Below are positions 41,724 through 50,440 of a DNA stretch of 50,440 nucleotides, piece by piece. Below the pieces are notes generated by a model. It had not been told where the DNA came from and made no database searches. It saw only the letters and a program-made list of their open reading frames with translations. Each line of letters begins with the position of its first letter. Within the stretch, counting starts at the first letter, position 1. The stretch is taken from assembly GCA_024642465.1 (NCBI GenBank), contig JAHEBA010000013.1, positions 1-50,440 on the forward strand, given 5' to 3'. A program made the position numbers and the translations under genes. Origin of the DNA: Alphaproteobacteria bacterium (GTDB lineage Bacteria; Pseudomonadota; Alphaproteobacteria; Rhizobiales; Aestuariivirgaceae).

Positions 41724-42329
41724 TCAAGGCCGCGTCACCCGCCGCAGCGTGAGATTGATGCGGCCGCCGTCCTTCAGCAAGGCCGACGTGCCCGGCACGA
41801 CCCTGTCTATGCCGTGGAAGCACAATCTGCTATCGCCACCCATAACCACGACATCGCCCGACTGCAGCCTGATCGAACTCGTTGGCGACTTGCGTTCAAG
41901 CCCGCCAATCCTGAACACGGCGGTATCTCCAAGCGAGACCGATACAACCGGCGCTTCCAGGTCTTCCTCATCGCGGTCCTGGTGCAGTCCCATCCTGGCT
42001 GATGCTTCATAGAAGTTGACGAGGCAAGCCTCCGGCGGGTGCGCGTAACCGGACACTTCATGCCACAGTTCGAGCAGCATCTGCGGCATCTCCGGCCAGG
42101 GGTTGCCAGTCACGGGATGTGTTTGCTGATACCGATAGCCTGCCCTGTCGCTTAGCCATCCCAATCGCCCCATGTTCGTCATTCTGACGGAGAGCGGCTT
42201 GCCTGAACGCGGCATGACCGGCTGGAACAGAGGCGCCTGCCGGACGGCGGCGCGCACCAGCTCCAGCAACCGGCTCTGTTCCTGCGGACCGAAATGGCCA
42301 GGAAGCCATTTGACCCCTGCAATGTTCAT
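41724..42329 (-). CDS. alkB: AlkB-family 2-oxoglutarate/Fe(II)-dependent dioxygenase
   Basis: A 201-residue AlkB-type enzyme that repairs alkylated bases by oxidative demethylation. The iron ligands are visible: His116 and Asp118 in LHQDRDE, and His172 in CFHGIDR. The 2-oxoglutarate-binding arginines are Arg190 and Arg196 in GRINLTLRR. The upstream region is in frame for 47 more codons but not family-like; MNIAGVKWLPGHF at 42329 is a normal start. It is on the opposite strand between grpE and dnaK, divergent from dnaK. No ada gene is adjacent, though an HTH-MGMT gene lies 6 kb away. Confidence 0.93.
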   Translation of the reverse strand: MNIAGVKWLPGHFGPQEQSRLLELVRAAVRQAPLFQPVMPRSGKPLSVRMTNMGRLGWLSDRAGYRYQQTHPVTGNPWPEMPQMLLELWHEVSGYAHPPEACLVNFYEASARMGLHQDRDEEDLEAPVVSVSLGDTAVFRIGGLERKSPTSSIRLQSGDVVVMGGDSRLCFHGIDRVVPGTSALLKDGGRINLTLRRVTRP

Positions 42330-42346
42330 TCTGGATGCCAAGCTCA

Positions 42347-42377
42347 CTTGATGGAGACCGAACTGGCTCCTATATAG
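42347..42377 (+). promoter_or_regulatory. Heat-shock (RpoH-type) promoter candidate for dnaK
   Basis: CTTG at 42347-42350 is followed after 18 bases by CCTATAT (42369-42375) and then AG. This fits the consensus reported for alphaproteobacterial heat-shock promoters, CTTG-N17/18-CYTATNT. The same bases also give a good housekeeping match: TTGATG, 17-base spacer, TATATA. The transcript would have a leader of about 145 bases before dnaK. A strong GGAGGG ribosome binding site precedes the ATG at 42525. Confidence 0.6.
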
Positions 42378-42524
42378 CCCACGAACGCGGGACAAATACC
42401 GAGTGATCCGGTATTGCGTCCCGAGAACTGAGTAAAGCAACCGGGGTTTGCTACCGGATATTCCGGCCAATTGTGTGCCATACCAAATCAGGGCACAAGC
42501 GGCAGACCGCTAATGGAGGGCTAA

Positions 42525-44444
<1,920 letters not shown>

Positions 44445-44453
44445 TAACCATTG

Positions 44454-44491
44454 CCGCTCCCGCAGTCCGGTAACCGGTGCTGCGGGAGCGG
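44454..44491. other. Strong hairpin between dnaK and dnaJ
   Basis: A perfect 12-bp GC-rich stem (44454-44465 with 44480-44491) encloses a 14-base loop, nine bases past the dnaK stop. No T-run follows. Such intercistronic hairpins can lower dnaJ expression relative to dnaK by partial termination, or protect the dnaK mRNA end. Either is inference. Confidence 0.6.
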
Positions 44492-44567
44492 TCATGTATC
44501 CATGCCCCGGCCACCGCCCGTCCGCCTTTCTGGACGGGAATTACGTTACAGACTGGACCGACTCCCC

Positions 44568-45725
44568 ATGGCGAAGCGTGACTACTACGAAGTTCTGGGC
44601 GTTTCCCGCAGCGCGGATGAAAAGGAGCTCAAGAGCGCCTTCCGCAAGATGGCCAAGCAATTTCACCCCGATGCCAATCCCGGTGACAACACGGCCGAGC
44701 AGAAATTCAAGGAAATCAACGAGGCCTACGAAGCTCTGAAAGACCCGCAGAAGCGGGCCGCCTATGACCGTTTCGGTCATGCCGCCTTCGAGGATGGACG
44801 CGGACCATTTGGTGGAGGTGGGGCCGGCGGTCCCGGCTTCGGCCCGGAGTTCTCATCCTCGATGTCCGACATCTTCGAAGACCTGTTCGGGGAGTTCATG
44901 GGCGGGCGGCGAAGCGGCGCTGGCCGTGGCGGTGGCCAGTCTCGTGGCTCCGACTTGCGCTACGACATGGAAATTTCGCTGACAGATGCCTACACGGGCA
45001 AGTCGGCCCAGATTCGTGTTCCCACCTCCGTTACATGTGATACCTGCTCGGGCAGCGGCGCCAAACCCGGCACCAGCCCCAAGACCTGCGGCACCTGTAA
45101 CGGCGCGGGTGCGGTGCGCTCATCGTCCGGCTTCTTCACCGTTGAGCGGACCTGCCCGAGTTGTCAGGGCCGTGGCAGCGTGATCTCGGATCCATGCGAA
45201 AGCTGCAGCGGCCAGGGCCGGGTAAAGAAGGAACGCACCCTGTCCGTCAACATACCTGCAGGCGTCGAGGATGGTACCCGCATCCGCCTTGCCAATGAAG
45301 GGGAGTCGGGCCTGCGTGGCGGGCCATCGGGCGATCTCTACATCTTCCTCTCGATCAAACCGCACGAATTTTTCCAGCGTGATGGCGCCGACCTGTTTTC
45401 ACGTGTGCCGATATCGATGACGACAGCCGCCATGGGCGGCGAGATCGAAGTGCCGACCATCGACGGCAAGAAGGCCCGGGTGACAATTCCGGAAGGAACG
45501 CAAGGCGGCAAGCAGTTTCGCCTGAAGGGTAAGGGCATGCCGGTACTTCGCTCCACCCAGCTTGGCGACATGTACATTCAGGTCAGCGTCGAGACCCCGG
45601 TAAACCTTACGCGCAAGCAGCGGGAACTGCTCAAGGAGTTCGAGGCGGAGGCCAAGGATAACTCTCCGCAATCAGCCGGATTCTTTGCCAAGGCGCGTGC
45701 ATTCTGGGATAACTTCGGCACCTGA
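44568..45725 (+). CDS. dnaJ: Chaperone protein DnaJ (Hsp40)
   Basis: A 385-residue type I J-protein that stimulates DnaK. The J domain (about 1-70) contains the HPD motif in [12 protein letters not shown] Gly-rich segment follows (about 78-115). The zinc-finger domain has four repeats: [24 protein letters not shown] and CESCSGQG. Two substrate-binding beta domains end the protein. The frame is open upstream to 44451, but that part is not family-like; the ATG at 44568 ([14 protein letters not shown]) is the normal start. Confidence 0.98.
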   Translation: MAKRDYYEVLGVSRSADEKELKSAFRKMAKQFHPDANPGDNTAEQKFKEINEAYEALKDPQKRAAYDRFGHAAFEDGRGPFGGGGAGGPGFGPEFSSSMSDIFEDLFGEFMGGRRSGAGRGGGQSRGSDLRYDMEISLTDAYTGKSAQIRVPTSVTCDTCSGSGAKPGTSPKTCGTCNGAGAVRSSSGFFTVERTCPSCQGRGSVISDPCESCSGQGRVKKERTLSVNIPAGVEDGTRIRLANEGESGLRGGPSGDLYIFLSIKPHEFFQRDGADLFSRVPISMTTAAMGGEIEVPTIDGKKARVTIPEGTQGGKQFRLKGKGMPVLRSTQLGDMYIQVSVETPVNLTRKQRELLKEFEAEAKDNSPQSAGFFAKARAFWDNFGT

Positions 45726-45752
45726 TTAAACCACGCTGGAGGAGAATTGCAA

Positions 45753-46040
45753 ATGGCCAAGGGATACTGGATTGCTCATGTCGACATCACAGATCCCGAG
45801 CGGTACAGGCAATATGCCGAAGCCGCGCCTGATGTGATCGCAGCTCACGGCGGACGGTTTCTCGCACGTGCCGGCAAGTTCCAGCAGATGGAAGGTTCGG
45901 GCAGGTCCAGAAACGTGGTGACCGAGTTCCCCAGCTTCGAAGATGCGGTGAAATGCTGGAACTCGCCCGGCTACCAGGCCGCACGGGCAAAGCGGGAAGG
46001 CGCAGGCGATGTCGATATCGTCATAGTCGAAGGCGTCTAG
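45753..46040 (+). CDS. DUF1330 domain protein
   Basis: A 95-residue DUF1330 protein with a ferredoxin-like fold, starting MAKGYWIAHVDITDPERY. FPSFEDAVKCWNSPGYQAA is typical of the family. The biochemical function is unknown. It starts 27 bases after dnaJ, and a GGAGGAGA ribosome binding site precedes the ATG, so it may be co-transcribed with dnaJ. That could place it under heat-shock control, but this is inference. It is convergent with the SRPBCC gene. Confidence 0.88.
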   Translation: MAKGYWIAHVDITDPERYRQYAEAAPDVIAAHGGRFLARAGKFQQMEGSGRSRNVVTEFPSFEDAVKCWNSPGYQAARAKREGAGDVDIVIVEGV

Positions 46041-46052
46041 CCAGCCCGGGTC

Positions 46053-46469
46053 TCAGTCGAACCTTTCTCCCAGCGCCGAAAGTCCGGCGGTATAAATGCC
46101 GCGTACCACCTTCTGCGCCACCTCGTCGGGTGCACCGCTGGCTTCGAACCGGCCTGACCAGTGCACGCGACACGAGGTATCGGTTTCGGGCAACACCCGG
46201 ATCGTGGAGACATAGTTGGCGACCGGCAGCGGGCCATCGACAATCGAATATGTCTGGCTCATCGTATCATCGTCATGGGCTTGCAGTCTTTCTACCAGCG
46301 TTCCGCCACCGGGTATGCTGATGGTGCGGATTGTATCTGCGCCTTGTTCAGACAGCACACACGCAACAGCGGTGGGATGCCAGTCCGCCAGTCCGCCAAA
46401 ATTTCCGATCACGCTCCAGACATCGTGCGCAGGCGCGCCCAGCTGGATGGTTTCCTCTACTTCAAGCAT
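46053..46469 (-). CDS. SRPBCC-family protein (polyketide cyclase/START-like)
   Basis: A 138-residue protein of the SRPBCC fold, which binds hydrophobic ligands in a deep pocket. The N-terminus MLEVEETIQLGAPAHDVWSV and the motif GNFGGLADWHPTAVACVL (about residues 22-39) are typical. The ligand is unknown. It lies between the convergent DUF1330 gene and the divergent dapB. The region 46470-46610 between it and dapB holds no clear signal that I can see. Confidence 0.85.
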   Translation of the reverse strand: MLEVEETIQLGAPAHDVWSVIGNFGGLADWHPTAVACVLSEQGADTIRTISIPGGGTLVERLQAHDDDTMSQTYSIVDGPLPVANYVSTIRVLPETDTSCRVHWSGRFEASGAPDEVAQKVVRGIYTAGLSALGERFD

Positions 46470-46610
46470 GACTGTGCAGTTCCTGTGCTGGTTGTTCCAT
46501 CCCTAAGACCAAGCTTGCCGCCTGCAAGACGGGTTGTCCATGATCTAGCCATCACCGGCAGGGACTGATATCAGAACCGCCGACAGACCAAACCGACTGG
46601 AGAGCCAGGA

Positions 46611-47417
46611 ATGCTCAAACTCGCCATAGCAGGTGCCGGCGGCCGCATGGGCCAAACATTGACGCGGCTGGTTCATGCACACGAAGGGTGTGAGGTCGTG
46701 GGCGGCCTGGAGCCCGCAGGTTCGCCACATCTCGGAAAGGATCAAGGGGTTCTGGCCGGGATTGGAGAAATTGGCGTGACGGTCAGCGATGATCCGCTCT
46801 CCGTGCTGGCCAAGGCCGACGGCCTGATCGATTTCACCGTCCCCGCTGCAAGCGTCCGGCTCAGCGAAATTGCCGCGCAGGCCCGTATCGTGCATGTGAT
46901 TGGCACGACAGGCTTCAGCGAAACCGACGAAGACGCCATCAAGGCTGCGTCACGCCATGCGAGGATCGTGAAGTCAGGCAACATGAGCCTAGGCGTCAAC
47001 CTGCTTGCCGCGCTGGTGAAGCAGGTTGCTGCAGCGCTGGATGAGAGCTTCGACATCGAAGTGCTCGAAATGCACCATCGCCACAAGGTTGATGCGCCAT
47101 CGGGCACCGCCTTGTTGCTGGGGCAGGCCGCCGCCGAAGGGCGCGGTATCAACCTTGTCCAGCATTCCGTGCGCACCCGTGACGGGCATACCGGTGCACG
47201 TGAGGAAGGCGACATAGGCTTTGCCACGCTTCGCGGCGGCAGTGTTGTCGGCGATCACAGCGTCATTCTTGCTGGTCCATCAGAGCGCATCACGCTTACG
47301 CACCACGCCGAATCGCGAGAAATCTTCGCCAACGGCGCCATCAAGGCGGCACTGTGGGCATTCGACAAAAAGCCGGGTCTGTATTCAATGGCCGATGTGC
47401 TAGGCATCAACGCCTGA
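46611..47417 (+). CDS. dapB: 4-hydroxy-tetrahydrodipicolinate reductase
   Basis: A 268-residue NAD(P)H-dependent enzyme of the diaminopimelate-lysine pathway, which also supplies peptidoglycan. The nucleotide loop AGAGGRMGQ lies at about residues 7-15. The catalytic region [15 protein letters not shown] includes His155 and Lys159. The C-terminal [15 protein letters not shown] is typical. It lies 40 bases upstream of gpmA on the same strand. Confidence 0.97.
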   Translation: MLKLAIAGAGGRMGQTLTRLVHAHEGCEVVGGLEPAGSPHLGKDQGVLAGIGEIGVTVSDDPLSVLAKADGLIDFTVPAASVRLSEIAAQARIVHVIGTTGFSETDEDAIKAASRHARIVKSGNMSLGVNLLAALVKQVAAALDESFDIEVLEMHHRHKVDAPSGTALLLGQAAAEGRGINLVQHSVRTRDGHTGAREEGDIGFATLRGGSVVGDHSVILAGPSERITLTHHAESREIFANGAIKAALWAFDKKPGLYSMADVLGINA

Positions 47418-47457
47418 CCCCGAAATCAAATCATCAATGCAAGAGGCTTGAACGCAG

Positions 47458-48078
47458 ATGGGCGGAACTCTCGTGCTTGTCCGGCATGGGCAAAGCGACT
47501 GGAATTTGAAGAACCTTTTTACAGGCTGGGAAAACCCCGGCCTTACGGACAAGGGCGTTGAAGAGGCCCACACCGCCGGCCGCAACCTGAAGGCCGAAGG
47601 CCTGAAATTCGATCTGGCTTTCACCAGCGACCTGTCACGCGCGCAGAAAACACTCGACATCATTCTGGAAGAGCTTGGCCAGACCGGCTTGCCCATCACA
47701 CGCGACCAGGCTCTCAACGAACGCGACTATGGCGACCTTACCGGCCTCAACAAGGATGATGCGCGGGCAAAGTGGGGTGAGGAACAGGTTCACGTCTGGC
47801 GGCGGTCATACGACATCGCGCCTCCCGGCGGCGAGAGCCTTCGCGATACGCTGGCCCGCTCACTGCCTTACTACATGAAGGCAATTCAACCGCATGTGCT
47901 TGATGGAAAGACCGTGATCGTGGCCGCTCATGGCAACTCGCTGCGCTCGCTGGTAATGGCGCTGGAAGGACTGTCTCCCGAAGAGATCCTGAAGCGGGAA
48001 ATCAGCACCGGCGTACCGATCGTCTACAAGCTGAACCCCAACAGCACTGTGGCCTCAGTCAAGGTGCTGGAACACTAG
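47458..48078 (+). CDS. gpmA: 2,3-bisphosphoglycerate-dependent phosphoglycerate mutase
   Basis: A 206-residue cofactor-dependent mutase that interconverts 3- and 2-phosphoglycerate in glycolysis. The phosphohistidine motif is [10 protein letters not shown] (His10). The second catalytic histidine is His158 in [10 protein letters not shown], and Glu88 lies in LNERDYGDL. It is shorter than the approximately 250-residue E. coli enzyme, as is usual in alphaproteobacteria. The stop codon overlaps that of the convergent HTH-MGMT gene within a CTAG. Confidence 0.94.
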   Translation: MGGTLVLVRHGQSDWNLKNLFTGWENPGLTDKGVEEAHTAGRNLKAEGLKFDLAFTSDLSRAQKTLDIILEELGQTGLPITRDQALNERDYGDLTGLNKDDARAKWGEEQVHVWRRSYDIAPPGGESLRDTLARSLPYYMKAIQPHVLDGKTVIVAAHGNSLRSLVMALEGLSPEEILKREISTGVPIVYKLNPNSTVASVKVLEH

Positions 48079-48929
48079 GCGGTTCCGACGGTGCCGGCTT
48101 CCCAGCCGAGTATGGCCTTCTTGCGGGTGAGGCCCCAGTGATAGCCGCACAGGCCGCCTGACTTGCCCAATACGCGGTGGCAGGGAACAACGAACGAGAT
48201 CGGGTTGCAGCCAACAGCCGTACCGACAGCCCTGACTGCTTTGGGCTTGCCGATGTGCCGGGCAACGTCAGAGTAAGTCGTGGCGCGGCCCATGGGGATG
48301 CGCAGCAGGGTCTCCCAGGTACGGACTTCGAAGTCAGTGCCAATGAGGGTGATCCGCAATGGCTGGTCAGGGCGCCACAGATCCTGGTCGAAAATGCGCC
48401 TTGCGGTTTGTTCGACGGCCGCGTCATCACGCACATACTCGGCATTGGGCCAACGCCTGCGCATGTCCTCGAACGCTGCAAGCTCGCCTCCTTCATCGGC
48501 GAAAGCGAGGCCGGCCAGCCCGTGCGGCGTGATCAGGACCACCGCCGTACCGAACGGTGAGGGATGAAGGCCCCACGTGATCCTGAGCCCTTCCCCGCGC
48601 TGCCGATAGACACCGGGCGGCATTCCCTCGTGGGTCACAAACAGGTCATGAAGCCGGCCGGGTCCGGACAGTCCTACCTCGTAGCTTGCATCGAGAACCG
48701 TCGCTGAATCCCGCAGCAGTTCGCGGGCCCGATCAAGTGTGATGGCCTGCATGAATGCTTTCGGCGTTATGCCCGCCCAACGGCTGAAGCTGCGCTGGAC
48801 CATGTCCGCACTTGCACCGACATTGAACGCAATCTCGTCCAGCGACGGCTGGTCATGCCAGTGGCCCGAAAGGTATTCGATGGTGCGGCGAACCAGTTCG
48901 TAGTCTGGAGAAGCTGGTATCTGAAGCAT
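48075..48929 (-). CDS. AraC-type HTH plus methylated-DNA-cysteine S-methyltransferase fusion
   Basis: A 284-residue protein resembling Ada without its N-terminal zinc domain. An AraC-type helix-turn-helix (about 10-110, with [19 protein letters not shown]) is followed by the O6-methylguanine methyltransferase domain (about 115-278). The acceptor cysteine is Cys250 in VVPCHRVLG. Because the Ada methylphosphotriester sensor is missing, this protein can repair but may not sense damage in the E. coli way. The HTH may bind DNA without methylation control, which is inference. It is convergent with gpmA. Confidence 0.92.
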   Translation of the reverse strand: MLQIPASPDYELVRRTIEYLSGHWHDQPSLDEIAFNVGASADMVQRSFSRWAGITPKAFMQAITLDRARELLRDSATVLDASYEVGLSGPGRLHDLFVTHEGMPPGVYRQRGEGLRITWGLHPSPFGTAVVLITPHGLAGLAFADEGGELAAFEDMRRRWPNAEYVRDDAAVEQTARRIFDQDLWRPDQPLRITLIGTDFEVRTWETLLRIPMGRATTYSDVARHIGKPKAVRAVGTAVGCNPISFVVPCHRVLGKSGGLCGYHWGLTRKKAILGWEAGTVGTA

Positions 48930-49018
48930 TGGACAATCCTTGCCTGATGGCGTGATGTGCCCAGACCGTAGACGGACACCCGCTCATCTGCCACCCGATT
49001 TACGGGTAGAACCGGCAA

Positions 49019-49549
49019 TCATATGCGGGGACTTGCCAGCATGCCATTCAGCGCAGATGACAATGTCTTGCGATCATCGGGGGACAGGAAACTGCCGATT
49101 TCTGTTCTCATGCCGCGTGAGACCAGAAAAAGCCGTCCGATCAGGTCACGCTTAACGTCGTTCTCAAGTTCGACACGCGTCCACTGACGCACGAAGTTTT
49201 GTGTCGCGTCGGGCTTGCCTGGGTTGTGCCGCGCCAGAACCACTTCGCTGTCGCTCACCGTTATCGTTTCCCGCGCCCTGCCATCACGGAAATTTCGCTC
49301 CAGCGCCCACCATACGAGCAGCACGTCGAGCCCGAAGAAACTGAAAACCGGCCAGGCACCCATCATCAGAAAGCCGATGCCCGCCAGGAAGCTGACAATG
49401 ACGATGCATCCCATCAGGATTGCGAACCCGCGCCTGCTGAGCGACCGATGCGGGTACAAGTGGATTATTGTCGGTTCAGTCTTCACCGGGAACAGGCTAA
49501 GCCTTTCTGTCGAGATTGGTAGTTGCCGGTGTGGCGTACAGGAGATCAT
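49019..49549 (-). CDS. DUF2244 membrane protein
   Basis: A DUF2244 protein of up to 176 residues. PHRSLSRRGF is the family signature, followed by two membrane helices (FAILMGCIVIVSFLAGIGF and VFSFFGLDVLLVWWALE). The C-terminal cytoplasmic domain is beta-rich, with VVLARHNPGK. The function is unknown. The start is uncertain: the ATG at 49549 leaves six bases to the divergent nth gene, while a GTG at about 49486 would start just before KTEPTIIHLYPHRS. The 89 bases between it and the HTH-MGMT gene hold nothing I can identify. Confidence 0.85.
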   Translation of the reverse strand: MISCTPHRQLPISTERLSLFPVKTEPTIIHLYPHRSLSRRGFAILMGCIVIVSFLAGIGFLMMGAWPVFSFFGLDVLLVWWALERNFRDGRARETITVSDSEVVLARHNPGKPDATQNFVRQWTRVELENDVKRDLIGRLFLVSRGMRTEIGSFLSPDDRKTLSSALNGMLASPRI

Positions 49550-49555
49550 TGATAC

Positions 49556-50212
49556 ATGGCGCGGCGCACGAAACTCAAGCCTGCAGAAATCGAGGAAGTG
49601 TTCCGCCGGTTTCACCAGGCAAACCCCCACCCGCAAGGTGAGCTTGAATCGGTCAACACATTCACCTTTCTCGTTGCTGTCGTGCTGTCTGCGCAGGCCA
49701 CTGACGAGGGGGTCAACAAGGCAACCCGCGCCCTGTTCAAGGCGGCCGATACGCCAGAAAAGATGCTGGCGCTCGGAGAAGACAAGGTGCGTGACTACAT
49801 CAGGACCATCGGCCTTTTCCGCAACAAGGCGAAAAACGTGGTGTTGCTTTCAAAGGCATTGATCGAAAGGCATGGCAGCCAGGTACCTTCATCGCGAGAA
49901 GAACTGGAAGCGCTGCCAGGCGTCGGCCGAAAGACCGCAAACGTGGTGCTCAACATCTGTTTCGGGCAACCAACGATTGCCGTCGATACGCATCTGTTCC
50001 GGGTGTCGAACAGGACCGGCCTTGCACCGGGCAAGACCCCGCTCGCAGTCGAGCAGGGGCTGATCAAAAGCATACCGGAGCAATATCTGCTCCATGCGCA
50101 TCACTGGCTGATCCTGCACGGCCGCTATGTCTGCAAGGCCAGAAAGCCCGAATGCGAACGCTGCATCATCAACGACATCTGCCTGTTTCCCGGCAAGACG
50201 GTGGCGCGCTAG
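49556..50212 (+). CDS. nth: Endonuclease III
   Basis: A 218-residue DNA glycosylase/AP lyase that removes oxidised pyrimidines. The helix-hairpin-helix LEALPGVGRKTANVVL carries the catalytic Lys126; Asp144 lies in IAVDTHLFRV. The 4Fe-4S loop is Cys193-x6-Cys200-x2-Cys203-x5-Cys209. It starts six bases from the divergent DUF2244 gene, and its TAG stop overlaps that of the convergent EI24 gene within a CTAG. Confidence 0.97.
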   Translation: MARRTKLKPAEIEEVFRRFHQANPHPQGELESVNTFTFLVAVVLSAQATDEGVNKATRALFKAADTPEKMLALGEDKVRDYIRTIGLFRNKAKNVVLLSKALIERHGSQVPSSREELEALPGVGRKTANVVLNICFGQPTIAVDTHLFRVSNRTGLAPGKTPLAVEQGLIKSIPEQYLLHAHHWLILHGRYVCKARKPECERCIINDICLFPGKTVAR

Positions 50213-50440
50213 CCCGTGCGCAGACCTTCGTCCTTGCTGATCCGCTTGAAAATGTGGACGAAGTAGGAGGTCGAGAACAGCGGCACCAGGATATTGACGA
50301 ACGGGATCAGGGCCAGTCCTGCAGGCACAAGACCTGCTGCCCAAATCCGCCCGGCATTGGACTTGCGAAACTCGTGTGCGTCGCGAATTGGCATGTGCCG
50401 TACTGCCGCCATGGTGAAGAATTCGCGGCTGAGCAAGTAG
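50209..50440 (-). CDS. EI24/CysZ-like membrane protein, C-terminal part (partial)
   Basis: The C-terminal part of an EI24-family membrane protein, cut by the right edge. The segment with REFFTMAAVRHMPIRDAHEF and the hydrophobic AAGLVPAGLALIPFVNILVP, then FSTSYFVHIF, is typical of the family's end. Relatives include the sulfate transporter CysZ. An ATG is present at 50436, but the family is about 240 residues long, so the real start probably lies outside the window. It overlaps nth by four bases. Confidence 0.8.
   Translation of the reverse strand, partial: YLLSREFFTMAAVRHMPIRDAHEFRKSNAGRIWAAGLVPAGLALIPFVNILVPLFSTSYFVHIFKRISKDEGLRTG

Noticed and set aside
46470..46610. A tRNA or small RNA gene between the SRPBCC gene and dapB
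   Set aside because: No cloverleaf, T-loop sequence or terminator could be traced by eye.

Overview
The window is a stretch of housekeeping chromosome from an alphaproteobacterium, most likely of the order Hyphomicrobiales (Rhizobiales). The evidence is the high GC content and a gene order I know from that order: rimP-nusA-ylxR-infB-rbfA-truB-rpsO-pnp; lnt next to a small XRE regulator and metK; trpS-murJ-glnD-mutS; gshB-yraN-rsmI facing a Peripla_BP_6 lipoprotein; hemW-rdgB-rph facing hrcA-grpE; dnaK-dnaJ; dapB-gpmA. The genus cannot be read from the sequence. I see no rRNA, tRNA, CRISPR array, prophage or insertion sequence.

Layout. At the left edge is the N-terminus of an unidentified membrane protein (minus strand) and a D-2-hydroxyacid dehydrogenase (plus strand). 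The dehydrogenase's last codons and a palindrome are repeated in tandem downstream. From 1530 to 35924 every gene lies on the minus strand, so transcription runs from high to low coordinates. In that order the run holds rsmI, yraN, gshB, a twice-frameshifted yifB, a hybrid histidine kinase, mutS, glnD, murJ, trpS, an Nfu-type Fe-S protein, a tsaB-rimI fusion, miaB, phoH, ybeY, corC, lnt, an XRE regulator, metK, trmB, and then the rimP to pnp translation and RNA-decay cluster. From 36043 onward the strands alternate: lpoA-like lipoprotein (+), hemW-rdgB-rph (-), hrcA-grpE (+), alkB (-), dnaK-dnaJ-DUF1330 (+), an SRPBCC protein (-), dapB-gpmA (+), an HTH-MGMT fusion (-), DUF2244 (-), nth (+) and a partial EI24 protein (-).

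How the genes work together. The 3-20 kb part is mainly ribosome and RNA biology: transcription elongation and termination (NusA), 30S assembly and maturation (RimP, RbfA, YbeY, PhoH, S15), initiation (IF2), tRNA modification (TruB, TrmB, MiaB, TsaB), SAM supply (MetK) and RNA decay (PNPase; RNase PH elsewhere). The 20-36 kb part covers envelope assembly (Lnt, MurJ), nitrogen control (GlnD), mismatch repair (MutS) and glutathione synthesis (GshB). The right end is a heat-shock module (HrcA, GrpE, DnaK, DnaJ) interleaved with alkylation and base-damage repair (AlkB, HTH-MGMT, endonuclease III).

The most notable points are: the tandem duplication of a gene tail with a Hyphomicrobiales-type palindrome (1247-1458); yifB/comM broken by two single-base losses; the TsaB-RimI fusion; a promoter plus intrinsic terminator in the leader of the rimP-nusA operon; a 7-3-7 palindrome resembling an Irr box upstream of the Nfu-type gene; a good match to the alphaproteobacterial heat-shock promoter before dnaK; and a hybrid kinase with a degenerate internal receiver domain. 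I found no wholly new multi-gene system.
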